Shown: positions 13,401-25,410, counted from the first letter of the stretch. The stretch is 64,000 bases of DNA from Strigops habroptila (GCF_004027225.2 NC_044278.2:4712001-4776000), one strand, 5' to 3'. A program made the numbers and translations. Notes: generated by a model from the sequence alone, not told the origin.

Positions 13401-14298
13401 CAAATGATTCTGTCCTTTCTTTTCACTGAAATAGTCATATATATATATTATACTGTAATGAAAACACACAAGATGTTAACTTTCATGTCTTATTTAGAAA
13501 AGTTGGTTTTCTTCACATATTCCTTTATAGAGGGAGTCTCAGTGCAAGACAAACCATCCTTAAGTAATGTGGAAACTTTATAAAGCGTTCTAACTTAAAT
13601 TCTGAGCCTCAAGTTAAACATCAGGTTCCTTAAATAAGTTTCTTGGTTTGTCAGATGACGCTAAAAGAGTGGGATGATACACCCCTTGTCTTCTGATGCA
13701 CCGCTTTCTTATTCAAATCATGAGAATGGTCTTGAAACATTAAAGAAAAACCAAGAACCAACCAATCTACATCAAAAAGTTTAAAAACAATCAGCAATTG
13801 ACACTGTAAACAGTACACTGGCACAAACTAGCTACCTCGTCTTGAGAGAGCTAGTCTGCAAGTGCATGTGGAAGAGGATGTCACATACATTTTAGTGAGG
13901 GTGGTTCCCTTTCAGAGCCTCCATTTTGCACATTCCATGGATACCTCACACCGTAATAAAAGCCGTATTTCAGAATGGGATCTTGGACAAAGGGAACGGA
14001 CGACTGGCTTTTAGCCTACTGAATGTCATTAGTGTTGAACCGTGGTTTGCTTACAAAAAAGAGGGATGCCTTTTTACACCTAGTGTAATAATTTAAACCT
14101 GTGAAGACCAGACAGGCCTGCAAAGTGCTCTCCAGGTAGAACGCTTGGTGTGGGGTTTTCCACACCTGCTTTGTACAGATGCAAGAGGCATCACCAGGTG
14201 CAATACAATGAAGATCAACTGTGTTAAAAATGAGCACATGTGAGAAGTTTCAACTGAAAACTAACGAAATAACCTATATTAACAGTACCATTTATATC

Positions 14299-14318
14299 TT
14301 TTTTTTTTTTTTTTTTTT
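14299..14318. repeat. T20 homopolymer
   Basis: A run of 20 T on the plus strand, an A run in the CADM2 transcript orientation, within the probable 3' UTR. Confidence 0.9.
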
Positions 14319-15541
14319 GCAAAGTTTAAATGCTCTTTCTATGCCACTGGAGAAAATGGTTTGAAATGGTTACCCCGAGGGCAATCCTGCTTTTGAAGGT
14401 CCTACCTGCCCCTGGGTGGGTAATGGTTCAAGTAACAACCCTACTATTCAAGCAAGCTGAAGTTGGGAAGAATGAAAAAAGGCGTAAACAGCACACTAGT
14501 GGGGAATTCCACTTTAGCAAATAAGGCCCTCATCCAGAGAAGCACTTATTTTTAAGCATATGAATAGTGCCTTACAGTCCAACAGAACTTCTCTAACGCC
14601 TGAAGCTGAAGATGTGCTGAAATGCTTAGCTGAACTGGGCCCCAGGTCCTGAAGTAGAACCTTCTTGTATGTGATACTGTACCTTAGCTAACGTAACTTA
14701 CTGTTGTGACAAGAACCCATATTTTTGGTATTAAACTGAATGACTTCCTTTGCCAGCCTTTTACATGTGTATGTTTTGAAAGACATGAATATCTTGTAAA
14801 CCTATACTAGTTTTCAATGTGTCTAGTAGCACCTACCTGGTTCTCTCAAACTACCATATTATATTAACATATTATTGCATTTTTCCACAGATGGGTATGG
14901 AGTGAACTGTAAAAACAAGCATGCAACCACATCAATGCAGACTTATTTCTTTAAAATGTCATACTGTATATGATTTATTATGTTAACACTCAACCACATC
15001 ATATTATTTATGTCTGTATATTTTGAAAAAAAGTGCTGCTTTGATTGACGTCACCCTTTTTTTCTTAGAAATTAACAAGATAAATGTTTCAACAAAAACA
15101 ATTAAAATACTCTAATATTGTCCTTAAAAGGTTCATACTCTTCTGATAAATAATCTGACACAGCACCTTTGTCTTCCGTTTCACCATACTACATGATGTC
15201 ATATTCCAAACTCTCCCTTACCCACAGAAAAATAAAATCCCAGGAGAAAGTCCTTTACAGCAGACCATCATGCTTTTAGGCTTCACAAGTACAGTAACCA
15301 GAGAGAAACACTCTTTTGTCAAAGGTGCAAAACTTAGGAGCAAGACAAGCTCCCACTAGACTAACTTGCGTACTCCAGTGTAGAATCATTTCCAAGAGCT
15401 GTTATGGCAACCTTTTTGTTTCATTGGAAGAGGATATAAGCCGATGGGCTTACAGTGTTTTGTTGTCGTATTTAAGAGCATGTGATTTTTCAGCTGTCAA
15501 TTACACAAAAAAATTTCAGAAATAATCCAAACAGAGACTTT

Positions 15542-15604
15542 CACTGTGGAGCTAAAAGCATGGCAGGAATTCTCTATCATTCACGGTGACATAAGTTTGT
15601 ACCT
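15542..15604. repeat. 63-bp direct repeat, 3' UTR copy
   Basis: It matches 17736-17798 at 60 of 63 positions without gaps; the three differences are C/T or G/A transitions. The core contains GGAGCTAAAAGCATGGCAGG, and the copy ends at ATAAGTTTGTACCT. Similarity stops sharply at both ends. It lies about 1.4 kb past the CADM2 stop codon in the direction of transcription. Confidence 0.95.
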
Positions 15605-15690
15605 CACAAAATGCATAGACAGGAATTTAATATAAAGAATTAGTCCATTTACTGTATACACAAAACATATATCTTTTGTTTTAACACTTC

Positions 15691-15728
15691 TATTTTTTTT
15701 TTCTTTTTTTTTCTTTTTTCTTTTTTTT
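15691..15728. repeat. T-rich tract with isolated C
   Basis: T runs broken by single C residues, about 38 bases; an A/G tract in the minus-strand transcript. Confidence 0.9.
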
Positions 15729-16399
15729 GGCAAACCAACATAGAGAAGCAGCTCTGGAACTGCCAAATTAAAAATTGAGAATTTTAGCAACTCAATAGTA
15801 TTTTTTAAGGATAGTAATCAAATGTGGTTGTAATTTAAAACCTGAGGCTGTGCACTGGTTGTTAGCTTAAAACTACCTTCCATATAACATTGTGCTTCCA
15901 TTGTATAACAAAGAAAAAAAATTAACAAGATCTAGAAAAGTTTGCTGCTGAACAGTGCTAGGACATACAGACAAAAAATACTAATACATGTTATCTACTC
16001 GGCATACTGATTTGAGTCATATCTAAAGGGATATAATGGACATATTAGAAAATGCTTACTTGTGACTGACTTAGTTACTGCCAAAAAGATTGAATATGTA
16101 TCAAATAATGTTTAATTGAATTTATTATATGCACTATATACAGATACTAAAATGCCTTGTGGTTGTGCCCCATGAACACTTCAAATTTGAGTAGGCAGGT
16201 GAGTTCATGTGAAGCAAATAAATTATAAAACCAGAAATTACTCAGAAAGTTCTCTAATCTCTGCAATCCCAAAAAGCAGTAAAAGGGCAGGACTAATTCG
16301 TTTCAAATGAAGCACTATTATCTAACTCTGCAGAATCCGTATAGCTATTCAGCATGTTTTTACCACTGAAACATGGCACTGTTGTCAAGGTACCATTTC

Positions 16400-16433
16400 A
16401 AACAAAACAAAGCAAAGCAAAGCAAAACAAAAC
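16400..16433. repeat. CAAAG/CAAAA pentanucleotide repeat
   Basis: About seven imperfect tandem pentamers of the form AAACA or AAGCA, within the probable 3' UTR close to the stop codon. Confidence 0.9.
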
Positions 16434-17028
16434 AGAAAAATCAGTGGACTGCTTTTTTCCACCAAATCCAAGCACACGAGAAACTATACTAAAAAGATTT
16501 CAGTTTGTGTTTCCTCGGGCATATGCTTCAAAACCAAGTTGCTTTTTGAATTATAGATAGACATGTATAAAACATTCTTTGTAAACCTCTAATCTTACAC
16601 TTAACATTTTATGTAAGTAAATTAGGTCCTTACCTAATAGTATTTGTTATGAGTATTGTTCTATGACACACTAGTAGGGACATGATAAAAGAAAACTGAA
16701 AAAGAAAGCTGCATAACATTTAAAAATGTAGAAAACTTGGATTAGGATGATGATTAACATTGTTAAGGCTGTATATTCAAGCACTGTATGTTAAGAGAGC
16801 AGTGGATATGAATTTTAGGCAATAAGAAATGTCCTGCTTTATGCATGATACTGTAATTATAGAACGATGATGTCAACAGCTGATTGTTGGCATAAACTGG
16901 CTACTTATAGCAGGTATGTGAGTTAATAAAGATAGCAGAAGATGGCAGAAATGAATTCTGAGAAATGATAGCCAGTTTTCTCCAGCAGTCAGCCTGATAA
17001 GTAAAACTCCAAGATTCTAGCTCTGTAT

Positions 17029-17147
17029 CTAAATGAAATACTCTTTTTTCTCCTCTGCATTGACTTGGCTGCCTTCTGCATTGATAATGGCTGTGTCGGC
17101 ATCAGGTGCATCTTCAGCTCCTTTTGCTTCATTTGTTAAATAAGTTC
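17029..17147 (-). CDS. CADM2: CADM2 terminal coding exon: cytoplasmic tail and stop
   Basis: The coding part of the last exon is 119 bases: two bases completing a Gly codon, 38 codons and a TAG stop at 17031-17029. The tail starts (G)[19 protein letters not shown] and ends EEKKEYFI. In the CADM family the juxtamembrane part of the tail binds band 4.1 proteins and the C-terminal EYFI is a class II PDZ-binding motif recognised by MAGUK scaffolds such as CASK. Both are visible and intact. The exon is preceded on the minus strand by TATAG, after a long pyrimidine tract whose plus-strand complement is the A/G run around 17168-17205. No alternative stop or frameshift is seen. This fixes the gene's 3' coding end and orientation; all upstream Ig-domain exons lie beyond 64000. 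Confidence 0.97.
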
Positions 17148-17162
17148 CTATAGGAATCAGTA

Positions 17163-17210
17163 CAACAGAAAAAAAAGAAAAAAAAAAAGAAAAAAGAAAG
17201 ATTAGGGTTT
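17163..17210 (-). other. CADM2: Polypyrimidine tract of the terminal-exon acceptor
   Basis: The plus strand is almost purely A with scattered G, so the CADM2 RNA carries a U/C run of about 40 nt ending roughly 15 nt before the acceptor AG at 17148-17149. It would be a strong U2AF or PTB binding site. Confidence 0.75.
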
Positions 17211-17735
17211 TTTCAGCTTTACACTGTATTATAGGAAGTACATTTTAACAGTGCTCCAGTTGCTTCATGATTGGGCAAATATATTTACACAATTTTAGTA
17301 TACCTCATAGAGGTATGCTCAACTTTCTAATTTGTCCAAGAAATATTCATAGTATTGATACTGATGGTACATGTCAGAAATCCACAATAAATTAATGACA
17401 GCTTTTAATAAAGACCCAGGTAGTTTTATTAACTGAACCCACTTGCATCATACTATTACAGGTATTTTTATGCTTAGAATATGAATAAAAAGATATGTGA
17501 ATAAAAAGAATTGGGTACAATAGTCAACTTTCCCCTTGTGAAAAGCATTATTTAAGTTGGCATAAGATGTATAACTTCATTCAGGAAAATAAAACAAAAA
17601 AGACACACTTCTACTGGCTCATTAAAAAAACATCTCATGTTTCCCTCACACAGTCCAATCAAATTAAAAGCATGTTTATATCAGCTAGCCATATGATTAT
17701 CCTATATAAAATGAGATTTAAAGAGTTAATACCAA

Positions 17736-17798
17736 CACCGTGGAGCTAAAAGCATGGCAGGAATTCTCTATTATTCACAGTGACATAAGTTTGTACCT
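17736..17798. repeat. 63-bp direct repeat, intronic copy
   Basis: Partner of 15542-15604, in the same orientation, 2,194 bp away. It lies in the last CADM2 intron about 590 bp upstream of the terminal exon in the direction of transcription. The two copies therefore bracket that exon. Confidence 0.95.
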
Positions 17799-18493
17799 TA
17801 GGGAATCAAACGTGTTTTAACAATAGGTCTAAAAGCCATTTGGAGGTTAAATATTAAGAAATTATTCTGGAATTAACTAGGACAAAATAGGAATGTAGAG
17901 AACCTTAGTCAGAAGTCAGTGTCACTCCATCCCTGTTATCTCTAATGGTGGAAGGGATTGAAAATGAAGGGAGTAGAACTCTTAAGGTGAAATCTCTGAA
18001 TACAGCAAAACCTGGCCCAGAAATGAACCCCTAATTCCTGTGGGATCATTGGTAAAAGAGACACTGATCTGAAATCTCACCACCAGCTTCTGATATTATC
18101 TTTTAAATACATGCTTGAAGTATTAGCACAATTTATTAAAATGAAAAATCTTATTCACTCTGCTGAATCAACATACTACTTAAAACTATGAGATCATATA
18201 ACTAAGTGTCTAAAGCTAAGGGCCAAAGCCAAGGGGCAATCTGACCTCTTAGTCTCTCTAAATCACTGATATATGAGATGACCTTGGATACATAACTAGA
18301 TGTCCTTTGCCTTAGCCAGTCCACTGGAAAACTGGGTAAAATTCACAAGGACTTCACTTGCGACTGGACTGCGAACTGAACTTTCTTGCCTAAATCATTT
18401 AGTAGATAGGGGAAAGAGAAAGGGAACAGCACTCCTGGATGAAATCATGCCTTGCTTCCAAAAGCGACCGAACTTCCACTAAATCTGTCCTAC

Positions 18494-18619
18494 CTTTATG
18501 TCTTGCCAGGTATCGACCAAGGAGAATTATAGAACATAGAGTTACAAAGACAACTACAGCCACTATTCCTCCTATAAGAGCATGGTCAGGTCCGGTCTGT
18601 CCAGCCAAAGCATTTGGAT
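18494..18619 (-). CDS. CADM2: CADM2 transmembrane exon
   Basis: This 126-base internal exon encodes the end of the ectodomain, the single membrane span and the first cytoplasmic residues of CADM2, a synaptic immunoglobulin-superfamily adhesion protein. The minus-strand acceptor is TCTAG before ATCCAAATG, and the donor is AAAG followed by GTAGGA. The translation begins (D)[17 protein letters not shown], continues through a hydrophobic run ([16 protein letters not shown]), and ends GRYLARHK with a split Gly codon. The basic RYLARHK stretch after the span fits a stop-transfer, cytoplasmic-side sequence. Compared with the mammalian protein as I recall it, Thr replaces Asn in QTGP and Ile replaces Phe in SIILL. 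Phase is 1 at both ends. A 1,346-bp intron separates it from the terminal exon. Reading through the donor stays open for about 30 codons, an intron artefact unless that intron is retained. Confidence 0.97.
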
Positions 18620-21600
18620 CTAGAAGGAGAAACAAAAAGCAAAAGTTGTCCTGCACAGTCAAAAATCGTCAGGAAAAATCACAGTACCAAATTTTATACT
18701 GATTGCCCTGAAAAAAGGGCATTTCCCTCTTTAATATTCAGCAAGATTATTCCCACTTTTACTACCAGTATCTTATCAACAACATAGTGCTGCTTGTATT
18801 CCCAGATTGTTAAAGCCCTGAGGACACCACAGTTATGAAAAATATTACCTTATTCTTCTTTGGCAGAGGTTATTAAATGGGAAAGGTTTCTGGTTTTGTC
18901 CTCGTCATTTTACAACTGAAAACCTGGCCACAGCTATTTATAGAAGGAAAAACAAGGAACTGAGAATTGGGGATCAGATAGCATCAGCAGAATAGTGTCT
19001 GCATAATACATAATTTATAGAATTGATTCTCAGTGGGGAACCCTTATATATTCTCTTCCTCTCATTCCTATCCTATTGCACCAGAAATGAAAAGGCAGAT
19101 AAAGTGCAGCCGCGCCAAGTTCCTCTACACATGGCTAAGTCTGCATGAATTTGGTCAGATAAAGGTATCAGGCAACCTGAAAGATCATCATTCAGTCTCG
19201 AGCGTCAGTTTCTGAATTTACTTAGAATACTCGATTAACACCAACGTGAGCAAACTGTAATAGATATAACAATGTATTAACAGGCTCATTGTACTAGCTC
19301 TAGGCACAGTGTAAGGAAGACTGCCAGATTCTGTGCTGGTCATTTGCCTATTCTATTGCCTGGTGCTTCACAAAAGTTGCAAAGAGACAATCATGGGAAA
19401 TGGCACTACTTAGGAGTGAGTAATTCTTTGGAGCTTTTGAACAATGAACCATCAACCTGTGACTGTTGACTCACCTGCAATATGAAAAAGAAGGTAAAAA
19501 TTCAATCTCAGGATTATGCCAAGATTTCTATTTTAATGAAAATGCCTTTGCTACGAAGTAATAGTAATTCTCTGAAGATGTTATTGACATGTACTGTATG
19601 TTGCAATCAGTCTCTCTGCTTCAAGGGCATTTCCCTTGTAGGAGCTGTTTATATTCTACGAATAAGTTGCAAACAACTTCTTTGCTTTGCAAAAGGGAAA
19701 GACAGGAAAAATATTTACACAGAAAAGAGGGCAAGGCCGTAAAGATGATAGAAGGGTCTCTGTTAATGCCAAGGAGGTGTGACTCCATGATACCATAATT
19801 GCATTCTGCTGACCAGGATCATTCTATAACAGTTAAGATGTATAGATGTATCTACATACACATAAAGTGTACATAAATATAACGTTACATAGATGAAATA
19901 AAAGAATCATATTTTCTCCCCCCTTTAGTAAACTGTCAGGCACGCTGAAACTACACTTCAGGTTTGCTGGAGCACAGAATGGTATGGCCACTGTTACAGA
20001 TACAGTTCTGCTCTTAACAGTCAGTGAATCCATCAGGCATGGCTTTGTCACTTATTGCTGGCTTTCTGAGCTCCCAAATCTTTCTCTTATGGCTGCTAAG
20101 AGGACTTTGGGGAAGCTGCCACAGCACTTCTGTGGACGTGATGGCAAACAGTAGTTATCAGCCTCAAAAAAGCTAGAAACACCTTATAAAGTCTTATAAA
20201 ATCAGCTGTGCCTGCACTCTCCTCTGCCTCCATGAACCTCCTGGCATAGTGCTACTGTTGGTGGCACTACCCTGACTACACAGAATCAATCCAAGGGGAC
20301 GTCAGCTCTGTTGTGGTTATTAAAAATGACCCTGAGTTCTGTGTGCCAGCAGCCTTACTGAGAAAAGCAAGACAGTTGAAGTCTTGCCTCCCCAAAGTAA
20401 GATCCTTTCAGAAGCTCTGCTTTCTGAGGGGAGTAAGGAGGAGGTGACTTCTCACTGGAGAAAATGGAAGGTGACAGCTTGCTGCAGGATTGTCAGCCTG
20501 CTTGAACTGTATAGCAAATTCCTCCTTTTGTGGTGTCTGTGTAGCAATGTTGCTGTAAACCTCCTACCCCTCCTGCAGCAAAAAGGTAGCACCCATTTGG
20601 GCACTAAGGAACATTCATGTCCCCAGGTGCTGCATGTGACCTGCAGGAGATGCTCTTCCCCAACGCTGGGCCAGGAGCAGCATGAACATGTTTTCCCATT
20701 AACGGCTAACTCCTGATAGTATACTAGCAGTAACATTAAAGAATGAAAGGAGATATTTAAAGGGATAATACACTTCCTGATGCAGAGTATAATCCATAGA
20801 AGGGTTACTACAGCACTTTAGAGATGTTTTTTGAAAAGCTGATTGCAGTGTACAGCCTTAGCTCAACACCCAGATTTACAATGTATCTCCTCTGTGAGCT
20901 TAAATAAAAGGTATAGATAAAAATCCTCCCAATACACTGAGATGACTATGCCTCTGTGTTTTCATCCTCAGGTGATTTCCTATATATAGACACTCACTCC
21001 TCCTCTGACATATCTGACGTGCCTACATGAAACAACCTAAAGTCAGCATAAATATAAGGTTCCCACCTATCAGTGTGGATTGGTGAGACTCTATTGCTGC
21101 TATAGGTTGAAACTTCTAACTTCCAAATTAATTTATGTATTCACTGGAATGCAAACAAAGTATTGTGTTTCTGCTATATTCTTCTAACAGTGGCATCAAA
21201 GCCAGATTAGATTGATAAGTATCACTAGAAAAGTTTGTCCATAAAAATACTTGTACATGACAACATTCTCATTATATTACCAGTGAACAATTTATTTGTT
21301 AGAAAGGAAAGGAAAAAGAGTAAGGAAGAGATGGCAAGAAAGGAAATAAAGAAGAAATCTCAAAAGTGGCCAACATTTCCTTGGGGAACAAGCATTCTTT
21401 CATCTCAAAATGAGAATCTGTACAACATAAACAATATTCTGAACTGGAAGTGCACCTCATAGAAATAGTCTCCTCATAGAAAAATAATGTTAGCATTAAA
21501 TATAAATATGCTCCACATTATGCATACAGAGAAATGTACTATACTTTTCCCTTTCATGAAATGACCTAAGCCCCACGAGTGAATTACAGATCTGGGGCTA

Positions 21601-22616
21601 TCTATCATCTTATAAATAATTACTATATCAAAATGTGCCTGAACAGTATCTGAAAAATAGAAACAAAGGGGTTTGGAAACCATGCCATTTTGTATCTTGG
21701 GTATTTATACAGTGAACATGTATAATTGTCCAAGTGGTCTGGGCATTTCTATTAACAACTCCCATTAAAGTTCCTGAAAATGCTAACTGTGTATTTGGGC
21801 ACTGACCACTCCATAGCTTACTTTCCAAAAAATAGAACAGTATTCAACTATTTTTAGACACCCATTATAAGCTTCATGGGCTTTACCAGGTAAATCCTAC
21901 CCTGCCTCACACAGAACTCCAGCAAATGAAATCTTCAGTATGCAACTGTGCAATAAATACTTATAATCCGTTTCTATTAGAAAAAAACCCAAATTATTCT
22001 GTTCCTGTTTTAAGTATAGCCTGGTTTTTACTGCATGAGCACAGGCAGCTACAGTAGCCATGGCCTGAAACAGTGACATTAAAATTTTGTAATCAGATCT
22101 TCTTCGAAGATCAGTTCTTTTTCTGTTTATTTAATCCTTTGATGAGACTAAGGAAAACTTAGAGCAAGATAATGACACAAAAGCACATTCTCTTTTATTT
22201 GTTTTTGTCCTAAATTTAGGAAGCCTCTTCAAAATACTGATTGCTGATGCTGTGAGGTTGTACCCATTTTCAACTTCTGGGATTTGCCCGTTACTGTTTG
22301 TTCACAAACCTACAGAAATAACACACTTAAAGTGACTAAGAGAAAAACAACTGTATCATTCACTGAGAAATGAAATACATCAGATAAATCCTAGACCTAT
22401 TAAATAAGTAGATAAGTGCTTTTTGTGACCTGCTGACACAAAGTTTCAGTGTAGAATATTTCTGTATGCATTCACATGCTAGCTAGGCAGAGAAATTTTG
22501 GAAACAGTGTTTCATGCTTTTGCATAAAGTATATGTTAATTATTAATCTAATTTCAGTTTCTTCCTGCATAAGTTTCCTTCTTATTTATGCATAGTTGAC
22601 TTGACTGAGCAGGCTG

Positions 22617-22644
22617 CAGGAAAGGGTCAGATAACCCTTTCCTG
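22617..22644. repeat. Perfect inverted repeat, 11-bp arms
   Basis: Arms CAGGAAAGGGT and ACCCTTTCCTG surround a 6-base loop (CAGATA). It lies inside the large CADM2 intron; function unknown. Confidence 0.9.
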
Positions 22645-24179
22645 AGCAAAGGGAGAACAAGCATGTTTGTGTATGCTGAAATGGAATATTTTGGGGAATA
22701 TATGCTTAAGTAGCCCCCTTTATTGAAGACCTTTATTAACATGTATTTTTGGCTCAGATGCTGAAATTTTTATAAAATCACTCTAAGCATAAGTTGTACC
22801 CAGGTTTTAGGCATCCAAAATAATAATTTGTTTTGACTGTTTCTACTAAAAGACAAATTGGAAATAAAGGTCCTAATTTGCTGTGGAGCTTAAACAACAT
22901 TCACAAAGTGAAGACATATTAAGCAGATGTATTATTCATAAATTACCATTCCTTAAGGCTGCAAAAAGAACAGGGATGTCCTATTTCTCAGGCAAGTACT
23001 GAAACCACCAGGCTAGAGTCACTTTAACTGATTTCATGAATAATCTATTGCTGAGGCAAAACAGAACCACTCCAGCAAGGGATCCTGGGGCATGGCTCCA
23101 TATTACAATTTCTATGGCAGAAAAATCTCTTCAAGTGACTCTTACTTCTTTCCCCATATTCAGGGATTTCTTATCATCCTCAGTACTACTTGCCAATACT
23201 TCATACTTCTGCAAAAGCCACCGTTTGAAGGGCCTAGATCAAAATCAAATCAGTAAAGCAATGTGCATTTTAGGGTGGGGGAACCCCAAAGGCACAATAC
23301 TTAAATAAATTACTCTGTCATATTTGAAAGGCTGTTGAATTGCTGCAGATGAGGGCAGGGTGAAAATGAGTGGTGGGAGCCGGTGAACATTCTAGAGAAA
23401 ATCTAGAAAGGAACCACAGATCATGAGACATCTAAATCTGCACTACTTTTAAGTGCCTTAGCCAGAGGAGAGCAAACTGCAAACACTATGGGAAGCAAGT
23501 TGTTTTGGGTTTTGAGAAGTTTACTAGTGAATGTAAGTTAAACTAGAAACATTACCCATTGAAATTTCTCTGCACTTCAGCTTCATTTCCCAAGGAGGCA
23601 TAGCTTGTGTGATCATGCTCTTTCACTCTGTCCAAATTATGTCGGATCCACTACCACAAATCTTAAAAGACAGTAAGGATCTCAAGATTATTGTTTTCCT
23701 ATAACTAACCTGAGAGAACAGGTTGCTGCAGGAGCTCAGACCTTATTAGATATCAGATAACTATAGGAAGGATGCCTTTAGGAAAGCCTAAATAGAGAGA
23801 AAAGCCTCAGCCAAAATCTATGCCCAAGAATTAATTTCTTATTGGAGGTTCCTCTCCAGTGCAAGTACTTCGGTGTCCGATATGGCACAGATCCTGTTTG
23901 AAACTTGTGACATGGTTAGGTGGTATTTGTAACATATAAGCCCTTCCCACCTGATCTTTTTTCCCTTCCCTCCATACCCGCTCTTCCTGCTTCTCTTTCT
24001 TCTTGTCTAATAACGGGTCAGCTCACACTGCAGTATTTATATAATTCAGTTAAAAAGGCAGCCAACCATGAGGCGCAATCTCATTGGAAACCAGAGAAGA
24101 TTTCTTCCTGCAGCTTATGGAACAAATTTGGTTTTAAAAATGTATTTAGGCTAATATAATTTGCCAGATTAAATTAAAC

Positions 24180-24212
24180 CATATGGACCTATTTAGCCAT
24201 AGGGTCCATATG
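24180..24212. repeat. Near-perfect inverted repeat, 13/14-bp arms
   Basis: CATATGGACCTAT pairs with ATAGGGTCCATATG around a 6-base loop, with one bulged base. It lies in the large intron, just before an A-rich, C-rich low-complexity tract. Confidence 0.9.
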
Positions 24213-24243
24213 ATTTTTAACTGTTCCACAATTGTAATTTTTG

Positions 24244-24328
24244 GAAAAAAAAATTAAAAAATAAAAAATAAAAAAACCCCAAACTCAACCCACCCCAACC
24301 CAAACAAGATCCTCCCTCCCCCCCCAAC
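24244..24328. repeat. A-rich then C-rich low-complexity tract
   Basis: AAATAAAA-type units pass into CCCCAAACTC, CCACCCC and finally a run of C. Nearly G-free. Confidence 0.9.
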
Positions 24329-25346
24329 CTCAATGACCTGACAAAAGTAGGAAAAAAGACTGAAACAGGAATTTACTCACAATATGGATAGGAGGTAGGA
24401 CTGAAGCCCTGATAGCTGATAAGGTGTTTGCTTTAGGAAAAGTGGCAGTAGTGTTGTCTGTCATAAATGCCAGTAAGTAGAATCTACCCATTTTAGCATC
24501 TTAATTTGGGCACCCCAGAGTTCAATTTCCCTTGCCTGGCCTGGAGTGCTGAAACAGGTACTTTTAATCTCCTTTTGTAATATGCTGCTAACCACTAAAA
24601 TACATGTACATGAAACTTGTAAAAGTATTGTTAAGGGGCAAAAAAAAGTTTCAGAACCTTAATTTAAATTGCAAAAAGCAGTTGCCCAAAGGGGCTGTTT
24701 GTGAAATTTGTTGAAAATGTATTTTGTTATTAACCAATTCTGAACTTAAAATGTGCCAAGCTTCTTTTTCCTTCAGTGCCTGAAGCAAGGAAGAACAAAA
24801 CAGTGTACTAATACACAGCATATATAAACTGCTATTTTAATAGTAGAACATCATCAGCCACAGAAAAGACAGGCACGAAAAAAGTTTACTTGTATGTCTT
24901 CAAAGGAATTGATAGCCTTTTCTTCCCATGTTAGTGAAGTAGCACATTTGGCCCATTTTGCCTCTAAGTGGTTTTTTTCACAGTACTGAATTATATATAC
25001 ATTCCTATTAAGAAGAACCCACATCCCAGAAGGATTAAAGTCCCACACTAATATTTCACAGCTGAACCTACAGCTCCTTTTGAACACTTTGTGGTGTTCT
25101 CATGAAGCTAAGACTTCTTTCAGTGGAGAGAAAAACCCAAATGTCTTCTGATGTGTGTTTATAAGTAGGTGGCTGTTGTCAAAGGTAAATAAGAGCATTA
25201 CCCACACCTATTTATTTTGCAAATGTATTTTTGCCATGCTAATAAGAGACTTCTATGCCTACAATGTTAAGACAAAAGGTTTAACAATATTTTTCAGGGT
25301 CCTTAGAGCCTCGTTCCAGCTTTTGTGCTCTGTGCCATTGACACAG

Positions 25347-25410
25347 GGGTTTTTTTGTTTGTTATGGTTTTGGGTTTTGGTTTGGCTTGCGTTGGGTTTT
25401 GGTGTTTTTC
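25347..25410. repeat. GGGTTTTGG-type low-complexity tract
   Basis: Repeated TTTTGGG, GGTTTTGG and TTGGGTTTTGG units: the reverse-complement class of the tracts at 8083 and 24244. Confidence 0.9.

Larger units (their letters stand above)
9480..17028 (-). other. CADM2: Probable CADM2 3' UTR (distal end uncertain)
   Basis: Minus-strand sequence directly after the stop codon, with no further coding exon. It is AT-rich and holds T-runs (14299-14318, 15691-15728), one copy of a 63-bp direct repeat (15542-15604) and a Pumilio-type site (TGTATATA on the minus strand, 16142-16135). Minus-strand AATAAA hexamers lie at 16121-16126, 14974-14979, 11680-11685, 10930-10935 and 9480-9485. Any of these could end a transcript. 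I drew the feature to the most distal one because mammalian CADM2 mRNAs have a multi-kilobase 3' UTR, which is recalled knowledge, not seen here. Only the first few hundred bases are secure. No good CR1 copy was recognised inside, which fits transcribed, constrained sequence. Confidence 0.5.
17148..18493 (-). other. CADM2: Last CADM2 intron (1,346 bp)
   Basis: It is bounded on the minus strand by the GTAGGA donor at 18493 and the TATAG acceptor at 17148. The 3' end has a strong pyrimidine tract broken by few purines. The second copy of the 63-bp direct repeat is at 17736-17798. No other gene or recognisable repeat is seen. Confidence 0.9.

Noticed and set aside
18439..18702. Plus-strand frame over the transmembrane exon
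   Set aside because: Antisense shadow of the conserved CADM2 exon.
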